Source: Moesziomyces globuligerus (taxonomy: Eukaryota; Basidiomycota; Ustilaginomycetes; Ustilaginales; Ustilaginaceae). From it: a stretch of DNA of 64,000 nt. The position numbers were made by a program, and so were the translations under genes. The notes under the pieces were generated by a model, which was not told the origin of the DNA, did not search any database, and saw only the letters and a list, made by a program, of their open reading frames with translations. Below are positions 10,720-19,067 of this stretch, one piece after another. Location of the stretch: contig JARVLF010000019.1 in assembly GCA_030849465.1 (NCBI GenBank), positions 496,001 to 560,000 of the forward strand, written 5' to 3'. Positions within the stretch are counted from its first letter, which is position 1. Each line of letters opens with the position of its first letter.

Positions 10720-11151
10720 GGTGTCGTAGAAAGAGAGCGGGGCGATCCGATCCGGATCAGCCGATGGAGACGATGATGGCGGGAATGCGAGGGCGAGCCA
10801 TCTGGCGCTGAAATGCGAACGCCTCGGCCAGAGCAGTGATGAGGTGATGAGGTGATGACAGCTCGGAAGAAGTGGAAACCTCAAGGGAGACACTTCTTGC
10901 AGTCACACGGTGGGCCCGGGCTGATTCACTGCGCGAAGCGGAAAGGAGACTCAGCAGAGTGCGCGTCTGGTCGCAATCATTCCTGGTCTCCTTTGCCAGG
11001 GTCCACGTCTGGGTGGCCAAGTGTTACTTTGGGGCTGAGTTGATTCCGTGTGGAGGGATCCTTCTCAAACGCGCTTTGATCGGTGATTTGCTCTGATCTG
11101 ATGCATATGCAACCGCTTGACGCTCATCATCCTCGACGCTTGACGCCAACC
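10720..11151. promoter_or_regulatory. Divergent upstream region of MSH3 (-) and BET2 (+)
   Basis: This 432-bp interval includes a short direct repeat of GATGAGGT near 10836-10858. No TATA box or gene is recognised. Confidence 0.45.
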
Positions 11152-12579
11152 ATGGCGGCCTCATCTGCGTCTGTGCCAGCTGCGCCAGCCAACGAGCTGC
11201 TGATCCCGCTGCATGTCGCCTTCATCGAGGCGCTCGACAAGAAGCGCGATTCGCTCGCCTACCACTTTACCACCCACCTCCGCATGAACGGCGTCTACTG
11301 GGGCCTCACCGCGCTCGAGATCCTTGGCAGGCCCGACGTGCTCGACCGACAGGCGCTCATCGACTTTGTCTTTAGCTGCTGGAACGACGAGACGGGTGAG
11401 TCGCCCTTCTTGGCCTTGACCAGCCCGCACAGCCGACAGCCGGCACTGACACCCTTGCTTGCCCCTTGTCTCGCAATCTTCCGCCAGGCGGGTTCGGGTC
11501 CTTCCCTGGCCACGATGCACATGTGCACAGCACGCTGTCTGCTATTCAGATCCTCGCCATCAAGGACGCGATAGACGAGCTCGACAAAAGAGAGCTCCGC
11601 GAGAGACTGATTCGATGTATGTTTCACCCCCTCGGCCCCGATGTTGACAACCAAGGTCCGCGCTAACAGGGCCTCCTCTTTGGTGCATGCGTCTCGACGA
11701 TCCAGTCATCCTCGGTCTACAGCTGCCAAATGGAGCCATTCAGGGCGATCGGTGGGGCGAGACGGATACGCGCTTCCTGTATTGCGCCGTCTCGGCGCTC
11801 GCGCATCTCGGGGCGCTCGATCGGCTCGACCGCGATCTGACCGTTGGTTACATCCTGCAGTGCCACAACCCAGACGGTGGCTTCGGCACAGACCCCGGTG
11901 CCGAGAGCCATGCCGCGCAAGGTTCGTTCGCGCCTCACCTTGCCCCTTGTTTTGACTTGACGACAGCAGGCTGATTCTCCTTTGCGTCGCAGCGTGGGTA
12001 TCTGTGGGTGCGCTATCGATCCTCGAGTCGCTGGATACGCTGGACCGCGACCGTGTGGGTGCCTGGCTAGCGGAGCGACAGCTGCCAAACGGCGGCCTCA
12101 ACGGGCGCCCGCAGAAGCTCGAAGACGTCTGCTACAGCTGGTGGGTCCTGTCGACGCTCAGCGTCATCGGCAAGCTCCACTGGATCAACGCCGATAAACT
12201 CAAGCACTTCATCCTCTCCGCACAGGTAAGCCATCCCCTTGCGCTTTGGTACTCGGCGACGACCATAGCTCATACTTCTCCCTTTCTTCGGCGCAGGATC
12301 CGGACGAGGGCGGCATCGCAGACAGGCCCGACAACGTCACCGACGTCTTCCACACCGTCTTTGGCTGTGCCGGTAAGTGCCACCTTGGACCCGGACGGGT
12401 TGCCGCCGTAACGTGTTCTGACTGGACGAGGTTGTGCTCCGTGCTGTGCAGGTTTATCGCTGCTCGGATTCGAGGGCTTGCAACAGGTCGATCCGACCTA
12501 CTGCATGCCCCTCCACGTGACGAGGAGGCTCAAGATCGATCGTCCGTTTCAAAAGCCCCCATCCGCCACCTCGTCATAG
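11152..12579 (+). CDS. BET2: Rab geranylgeranyltransferase (GGTase II) beta subunit, six exons
   Basis: It attaches geranylgeranyl groups to C-terminal cysteines of Rab GTPases, together with the alpha subunit and Rab escort protein. My exon model is 11152-11395, 11488-11616, 11706-11921, 11993-12225, 12297-12372 and 12452-12579. All introns are GT-AG and the joins preserve the family sequence: [91 protein letters not shown] and [20 protein letters not shown]. These are the repeated prenyltransferase barrel motifs, including the zinc-ligand D and C in the DVCYSWW region and a later H in DVFHT. The 11706 acceptor was chosen over 11670 because it restores RFILGLQ. The gene converges on NAA20 with about 106 bp between the stop codons. 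Confidence 0.93.
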
Positions 12580-12685
12580 CTTGGCTCTCCGCTGACATAC
12601 ACATGCAGGTCAAAGTGTATGAGGGTGTCCATGTGTGGCATTGCTCCTATGTTCGAGTCTCGCAAGGTCCTGAGCAAGGGCAAGT

Positions 12686-13382
12686 CTAGGGTCGATATGC
12701 TGGTTCGAAGATGGTGTTTCTGCGGCGCATCGCGGGTGATTGGGGGGAAAGATGAGTGAGTACGAGAGTGTGTGGCAAGGGTTTGTGTGGGGTTCTTTCC
12801 AACGTACTCTGGTTGGACGGTGAAGTTGCGACCGTTCTTGCGGACTGTTTGCCTGGACCGATCTCTTGGGAGGGCCTTTCGCATATCGTAGCCGTCTTCG
12901 TCGTTACCGTCCTTGCCGCCTCTGTAGTAGTAGTCCTTTACGACTCTGTAGACCGAGTAATCCAGACCTTCGTACATGGTGACGGCGGTTGAGTTGGAGG
13001 GTCTGACAAAGAGGTCGACAAAGTAGGCGTTGTAGACGCGGTTCGAGACGTCTTCGAGCAACTGCATCATCCCGTTGGCCAATCCGAGTCGTCGATACTC
13101 GGGTGCTACCGTGATCGCAGTAACATGCCCGTGTAGTGTAGGAATCTCCCGCGAAGCCGTCCCCGAGGACGAGGGCGGATGCGGATCGTGACCTTCGACC
13201 TTACCAATCACATATCCCATCGTCCGCCCCGAAGAAGGCGCAGTCTGGATAAACGACAAGTCAGGCCACTGCGAAAGATACGAGAGGTAGAACGATAACG
13301 TATACGTCTCCGTCCAGTGATCCAGGTTGACATTGTTGAACCGGAACAAGTCCGTCGCCCGAAACGGTCGAAGCAACGACAT
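12686..13382 (-). CDS. NAA20: NatB N-alpha-acetyltransferase catalytic subunit Naa20/Nat3, two exons
   Basis: It acetylates nascent protein N-termini beginning Met-Asp/Glu/Asn/Gln, on the ribosome, with the Naa25 partner. From ATG 13382 the GNAT fold is clear: LFRFNNVNLDHWTETY, MGYVIGKVEG, the acetyl-CoA loop RRLGLA (residues 97-102), FVDLFVRPSN and DEDGYDMRKAL. Read without splicing, the frame would run to 12549, add about 85 unconserved residues and overlap the BET2 end by 31 bp. An 88-nt intron at 12720-12807 (GTACGT donor, CGCAG acceptor, ACTCAC branch candidate) instead gives a compact 202-residue protein ending VQPENTIFEPAYRP. The family normally stops just after this (V)RPE segment. 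I prefer the spliced form. Confidence 0.88.
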
Positions 13383-13907
13383 CTTGCACCTCCCTAAACG
13401 CCCGTGTCGTCCTCCAGCACCAAATCGGTCGATCTATAGAGGCAGTAACAGAGGTTGCTGCGCCGCCAAGGTCCAGTAGCGTCGCTCGTCAGGCGACGTA
13501 GTGCGTGGTAAAGGTTAGGTGGTAGGTGCAAGTGGGGGCGCAAAAGTGCCAAGTCGGCAAACCTCGACCACGGTAGTGGAGGTCTGTGGCTCGGTCTAAC
13601 AAAGTTGAGAAAATCCCGCATCTCGCATCCCGCACCCCGCCTCGTGCGACCTGAACTCCAACACACAACCATGCTGCCGACTTCATCCGCACCGCCATCC
13701 GCACCGCTCGCCTTCGCTCACACGTCACAGTCTACGGCTGCTTGATTGTAGGCCCGCTACGTTGCTTCAGATACGCCCTAAATAGGCCACTTGCTATGCT
13801 ACATGCTTCAACTCAGGGCCACGGTTGGGGTCAGGCGCTCAGACCGAGCCCCCTCGTGCTCCCATCAGCACGGTGATTCTGGCGAGGCCATCTCGCATGT
13901 CATGCCA
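13383..13907. other. Upstream region of NAA20 and 3' end of the large minus-strand gene
   Basis: This 525-bp interval contains no supported gene. It should include the NAA20 promoter (minus strand) and the terminator of the 13908-19067 gene. Confidence 0.4.
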
Positions 13908-16900
13908 CTAGCCCGCGAGTTCGCCCTCGATCGAGGTGACGCTGGGCAGCGAAGGCAGAAAGTGCTTTCCCTGCGGACTGCCCAGGTGCGGGCCCATGAT
14001 CGGGAACGACGTCCCCAGCGGACTCGACGTTGCTGCCTTGTAGCTCGGATGCAGCGAGGGCGAGGGCGGCAGCTGTCCGAACCTCGACCTCGGCGAAGTC
14101 GACGGCAGCCTCCTCACCGATGCGGCCGCCGGTGGTGACCTGGCCAAGCCGTCGATATCCAAGTTCAGCCTCGCCGGCCTCCTCTTCCCACCGGCTCCCA
14201 GGTTGGGCGAAGAGGTGTTGCTTCCTCCGCTCGCGCCCGTCGACGTCAGGTTGAGGCTCGACGTCGAGCCGCGCCTGCGGAACTGGTCTCCCAGCGACGA
14301 GTGGCTCGACAGCGGCGACGTGGGCGACGCCGAGCTCTTGGGCGACAGCGGCACACCCGCCGACGCCGTCGGCAGAACGTTGACGTGGTGCGACGTCGAC
14401 TGCGACAGCGCCTCGCGCACCGCTGCGCGCGTGTCCTCGTTCATCGTCCGGATCTCCTCCTCATCGAGACTGTAGTCGTGCGTACCAGCAAGCGGTCGCG
14501 CCATCCCGAGCGGATCAGCATACACTGGCGACGACGCCAAGCGGTACGCGAGCACAGGCACGCCCGTGCCCTGGCTGAGCTCGTCCTTCGGCTGCCCCTC
14601 AACGGGTTCGCGAGGCTCGTGCTCCTGCATTTCAACGACCTGCGAGGCCACCGTGACCGCGTCTCCGCTCTGTGGAGCCAGAGCAGCTGGGGCATCTCGT
14701 TCGTCTGTAGATCGACGCACCGAAGGACCCGAAAAGAAGGCCTCATCCGACGGGGAGCTCGACATGTACGCCTTGACCACATCCCCAGCAGCCGAAAGGC
14801 CCTCGCCGTCCCGACTGGTGCTGCTGAGCTGCGTGTCGGCCGTGGTGGGCTCGGAGCTGGTCTGAGCGTCGTACGTGAAGTTGGGGGTGCGGGCCTCGTG
14901 GTGCTGGTCTCCCCTTGGGCTGTCGGAATGCAGCGAGAGCCCCGAGGGCTGCTGGCACCAGTGCTTTCCCGTAGCGTACGAGACTTGGCTCCATCGGTCG
15001 TTCGATGCGGCGTCATCCTGCGTCAGTCGTGCGTCCGAGTGCGAGTCAGGCACGTCCCCCTGGTCCGACACACCGGCGGTGCCACCATGCTCAGAGGCCG
15101 GCGGTCGCGGGAAGGAGTTCAAGTCGCTCTCGATGCTGACCGATCGTTCGATGATGGTGGCGTCTGCGCTGGAGGCTTGCGAGTAGTCCGGACCAGGAGC
15201 CGAGAGCTCGCACGTGATGGACGCGTCCGAGTCAGCGGACACGACCTTGCCGCGCAGGAAGCGTTGGATGGAGGCGATGCCGTCGTCGTGGTCGTCTCCG
15301 AGGAAGGCCGACAGTTCATTCGTGTCGTCTCCGTCGATGTGCGAGTCGATTTCATCGTCGCGCGCCTCCAAGATCGGTCCTGACTCAGGCTCGCTGGGTG
15401 GCGCTTCAGGCGCATTCACGGTGAGATCTTCTGCGGGCTCGAGGTGGTCGAGCGCTTGGTTGGCAGCCTTGGGCGTGCCGGCGGGCGATGACTCGAGCTG
15501 CTCTTCTGCAGCTCCGTCCGAGCTGCTTGGTGCTGCCGGGTCTTTGGTCTTGTCCTCGAGCTTGTCATTAAGCTTTACCTCGGGCTGGTCCTCGACCATG
15601 ACCTCAAGCTCGTCCTCGGCATTCTCTTCCGCAACCGATTGCGCGTCCTCGACAGTAGCCGACGGAAGCCCAATGTCCACATGATGCTGGCTATCGGCGG
15701 AGCGGACTGATTCGGTGTCCGCCACCTCGGTCCTCGCCAGGCGGGGCATTGCATCAGCCTTGCTGAACTCGACGAGCCGCGAGGCGCTCAGGGGAGCCTG
15801 CATGCCGATACGCGGAGACAGCATTCTCGAGGCCGACACGGCCGAGGTGCTCGCCGGACGCGGCGAGACCTGGGCTCGGTCAAAGGGGCTGCCGCCCGCT
15901 GCAAACGTGCTTCGTGCGTTGCTCCTGCTCTTGACGGTAGCAGCCTTGGCGCGAGCGATCCACTTGGGGCTCGGCGTGACAGAGGCCGAGAGGCTACGGG
16001 CATATGCAAAGCTGTCCCTGCTCGACATCTTGCGTCCGGCCGGATCCGGGCTGTTGCCTCGACCCGGGTTGGGCGAGCATCCCGGGCTAAGCAGTTCGAG
16101 AGCCTTTTGCATCTCTTCGAGACTGTCGCTCAGATCGCCCGAGCTACGACGGCTCGCGCTGCTGGGCCGACGATCTTGGGGCAACGCCAGCGACGACGGC
16201 GACGAAGGAGGGTGCTGCTGCAGAATCGGCGTCGACACGGAACGCGGCGAAGGAGCTGGGCGAGGCGTGTTGAAGGCGTCTCCGATCGCGGTCGGACTCA
16301 GGAGCTGGGGAGAGAGGGACGCGGTGAGGCCGCCCAGCTGGGGCTTGACACCGCCAAACGAGGCTGCATCGAGGTGAATCGGGCTAAGGAGCGAGATGGC
16401 CGGCGGAGCCGCGTCCAGATTCGCTTCGCCGCTGTGTTGCACGTCCCATCCGCTCAGGGCTCGTGGCTCAAGAACCGAAGTCACCTCCTCTACAGCGGGA
16501 TCGTCATCTGCGTGCACCGAGGCGGACGGTCCGTTGATGTGTGGGACCGCATACGGATCCTGACGGATCTTGGCAGCCCAAAGACCGACGACCTCGTCGA
16601 TGTCTGACTCTGCGGGCAGCTGGAGTTCGTCGTGGTCGATGTCGTGAGCAAAATCGTCATCGAAGCCGCCCGAAGAGTCGGGACGGCCGGTCGGAGTCTT
16701 GCCGATCCAGCTTTGGATGCGAGCCATGTTGGAGCGTCGAGGACTGTAGTAGATGTCGTCGGCGTAGCTAACGGCCGGGTCCGCGCCATGTTGGGCCGTG
16801 GCTGTCTGCATGTGCAGGGGCTGCGATGGTGGCAAAGCCTCGGCGGCCTCGTATGTCTCGGTGTACAGAGGCTCGGCATCGCGAGGAGGCGCATCGGACG

Positions 16901-19067
16901 CTGCTGACGCTTGCTCCTCGTCGAGCATTGGCAGAGCCTGGCTCGGTTCGCGTGGCTCGGGGAAGATGGGGTCCATACCGTGATGATGCAGATCGCGCCA
17001 CATGGCTTCGTCGCCGGCGTCGACGATGAAGCTGTGGCGGAGCGCAAAGCCCTTGGGCTCGTAGCTGGATCCGCGACGCGAAGAGGTGATCTCGTGGGCG
17101 GCGGAGGAAGGCGAATCGGGAAGCGCCGAGTAGTCGCCCGCGTGCGCCAAGGAGGGGGGCTCGTGGCCGAAGCTCAAGTCGTGTTCCGTCTCGCCTTCAT
17201 CCGCGGCTTCGAGGATCTCGGAATAACCTGTTCGACTCTGCCCGGATGTGGATCGCTGGCTGGGCAATGGCGCAGCGTCTGCGAGGTGAAGTTGCGGCGA
17301 TGCTTGCTCCGGCTCGTGAGACGAGGACAGGCTCGAAGAGGCGGCTTGATTCAGGTCGGTCTGGACGGAAGCGCGCGAGACCGAGACGGCGGCTGCGGAC
17401 CGCGTTGCTCCAGAGCTCATCGAGACGATGCTGGCTCGCTGAGATTGGAGAGGCTCATCGGAGGGGGATGCGGGGCCCGTTGGCAGGGTTTGCAGCGAAG
17501 CCTCTTGTGCGTGCTCGGCTTCGGGGGCAGGCTCGGCCTCAGGTGCAGGCTCATCGTCCCGGGCTGTCTGCTCATCGAGCAGAGGTGCTTTCGCGGACGA
17601 GACGGAAAGGCGCTGCACACTCGACTGCTCGTCGTTGTGAGACTCTGCAGCCGCGGGAGCCACTGCGTCGGTGCCGGCGTCGGATCCAGCTCCGCTTTCG
17701 GCTATCGCTTCTGATGCGGAGAGGGACTGGCGTGCCGGTATTGTGGACTGTGTGCGACCCCGGAGCTGCGCAGGTTTAGGATGTTCGGGCTCGGCTGGTT
17801 TCGCTGGGGCTTCGAGCTCGGCTGAAGACGAACGGTCAAGATCTTCAGCGAGGACTCGGTCCATCTCGACATCTGGCGGTTGGTCCTGAGCCTGGGAAAG
17901 GCTTCGCGCGAGATGCATGCTCTTGCGCGTGGGATGCGACGGTCTCTCGCGGACACTGGCGCGAGAGGCGATACGGCTGGGCCACCACGGAGCCTTGGCA
18001 GCATCGACCTGCCACTCGATGCGTGCGACGATGGGAAGGTGTGCGAATGGCGGAGGCAGGATGGGAGTATGGCTCGCTGAGGATGCAGCGTGTGCGGACC
18101 AAGCGGCGCCGCTACGCAAGGAAGGGCTCCAGTCCATTGTCGCCTCTCTGCGCGCAAAGCCGAGAGCGTCGACGCGCGGGGAGGGTCGGGAGGAAAGGTA
18201 GGGGATGCTGGGACGACTGGACGAGGCTTCGCCGAGCGTGGAGCGCGAGAGGTCGGCGGCGTGCGCGCTGGATGACGACGAGGGGTCAGCGAAGGAATCG
18301 CCTGCGCCGAGGGACGAGCGTCGACTTGGCGCAAACGGCTGCGTTGGCCTGTAGGTGGACGCATTGGGTGCGTCGTCGTCGACAAAGTAGCGAGACCACA
18401 GAGCCTGCCAAGCAGCATCGCCGATCCTGGGTCCACGGTGGCCCTGGCCATCGTCGGCGAGGTAAAGCATGAGACCGCCGAGGGAAGGGAGGGCGAATTC
18501 GCGCGAGATGGCCCAGAGCTGACCGCCGAGGGTGGGATAGAGAGGCAGCAGCGATCCACGTTGGAGGCGGTCACGCTCGGGCTGGTTGAGGTCGGAGGAG
18601 GTGAGGAAATCATCTGGGGGGATGACGGTGACGAAGAAGCTGGGGCTGGGCGGATATGGCGATCGCATGGCATTGATGACGGGGCTGACGCCGTGCTCTG
18701 CGCTTCGGACGGCGTTGACGTCGGGGCCGATGTGAGGGGGCTTGGAGGCGAGCGGCCTGTCTACGGCGGCGATGTCGACGGAAGCGGGGTGCTCGAGAGA
18801 AGCCGATTCGGAGTGCATCGGTGCGGATGATGCCGATTGGGATGGCGCATGCGAAGGCAGTTGCGGAGCGGCTGTCATGGATGCGAACTTGAGCTGAGGC
18901 TCTGGTGGGGTGATGGAAGAGTCGAAGGTGGTGAGCAGGGTGGAATCGTGCGCATTGGAGGCGGGAGGTGAGAGGATGGGTGAAGTGGTGGGCGAGATGG
19001 ATTCGGTGTGCTGGGAGGGCGAGCGGAGCGGCGGCGAGATGGGCGCGGGTGGATGCACGAGCGACAT
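13908..19067 (-). CDS. Large fungal protein of unknown function, 1719 residues
   Basis: I do not recognise a named family. The frame is unbroken from ATG 19067 (context CCCATGTCG). One compact, hydrophobic stretch at about residues 125-235 looks globular: SPSFFVTVIPPDDF, LLPLYPTLGGQLWAISREFALPSLGGLMLYL, then GPRIGDAAWQALWSRYF. A second short ordered piece around 340-365 reads LPIVARIEWQVDAAKAPWWPS. Almost everything else is Ser/Pro/Ala/Asp/Glu-rich with short repeats (PAPEAE copies, alternating E/D/K runs) and is probably disordered. No membrane segment or signal peptide is seen. The tail contains many SP sites, possible kinase targets. A signalling or polarity scaffold role is conceivable but unsupported. 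Confidence 0.8.
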   Translation of the reverse strand: MSLVHPPAPISPPLRSPSQHTESISPTTSPILSPPASNAHDSTLLTTFDSSITPPEPQLKFASMTAAPQLPSHAPSQSASSAPMHSESASLEHPASVDIAAVDRPLASKPPHIGPDVNAVRSAEHGVSPVINAMRSPYPPSPSFFVTVIPPDDFLTSSDLNQPERDRLQRGSLLPLYPTLGGQLWAISREFALPSLGGLMLYLADDGQGHRGPRIGDAAWQALWSRYFVDDDAPNASTYRPTQPFAPSRRSSLGAGDSFADPSSSSSAHAADLSRSTLGEASSSRPSIPYLSSRPSPRVDALGFARREATMDWSPSLRSGAAWSAHAASSASHTPILPPPFAHLPIVARIEWQVDAAKAPWWPSRIASRASVRERPSHPTRKSMHLARSLSQAQDQPPDVEMDRVLAEDLDRSSSAELEAPAKPAEPEHPKPAQLRGRTQSTIPARQSLSASEAIAESGAGSDAGTDAVAPAAAESHNDEQSSVQRLSVSSAKAPLLDEQTARDDEPAPEAEPAPEAEHAQEASLQTLPTGPASPSDEPLQSQRASIVSMSSGATRSAAAVSVSRASVQTDLNQAASSSLSSSHEPEQASPQLHLADAAPLPSQRSTSGQSRTGYSEILEAADEGETEHDLSFGHEPPSLAHAGDYSALPDSPSSAAHEITSSRRGSSYEPKGFALRHSFIVDAGDEAMWRDLHHHGMDPIFPEPREPSQALPMLDEEQASAASDAPPRDAEPLYTETYEAAEALPPSQPLHMQTATAQHGADPAVSYADDIYYSPRRSNMARIQSWIGKTPTGRPDSSGGFDDDFAHDIDHDELQLPAESDIDEVVGLWAAKIRQDPYAVPHINGPSASVHADDDPAVEEVTSVLEPRALSGWDVQHSGEANLDAAPPAISLLSPIHLDAASFGGVKPQLGGLTASLSPQLLSPTAIGDAFNTPRPAPSPRSVSTPILQQHPPSSPSSLALPQDRRPSSASRRSSGDLSDSLEEMQKALELLSPGCSPNPGRGNSPDPAGRKMSSRDSFAYARSLSASVTPSPKWIARAKAATVKSRSNARSTFAAGGSPFDRAQVSPRPASTSAVSASRMLSPRIGMQAPLSASRLVEFSKADAMPRLARTEVADTESVRSADSQHHVDIGLPSATVEDAQSVAEENAEDELEVMVEDQPEVKLNDKLEDKTKDPAAPSSSDGAAEEQLESSPAGTPKAANQALDHLEPAEDLTVNAPEAPPSEPESGPILEARDDEIDSHIDGDDTNELSAFLGDDHDDGIASIQRFLRGKVVSADSDASITCELSAPGPDYSQASSADATIIERSVSIESDLNSFPRPPASEHGGTAGVSDQGDVPDSHSDARLTQDDAASNDRWSQVSYATGKHWCQQPSGLSLHSDSPRGDQHHEARTPNFTYDAQTSSEPTTADTQLSSTSRDGEGLSAAGDVVKAYMSSSPSDEAFFSGPSVRRSTDERDAPAALAPQSGDAVTVASQVVEMQEHEPREPVEGQPKDELSQGTGVPVLAYRLASSPVYADPLGMARPLAGTHDYSLDEEEIRTMNEDTRAAVREALSQSTSHHVNVLPTASAGVPLSPKSSASPTSPLSSHSSLGDQFRRRGSTSSLNLTSTGASGGSNTSSPNLGAGGKRRPARLNLDIDGLARSPPAAASVRRLPSTSPRSRFGQLPPSPSLHPSYKAATSSPLGTSFPIMGPHLGSPQGKHFLPSLPSVTSIEGELAG

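Noticed and set aside
11617..11669. Earlier 3' splice site for BET2 exon 3 (after 11669)
   Set aside because: It inserts [13 protein letters not shown] before ILGLQ; the acceptor before 11706 gives LIRFILGLQ as in the family.
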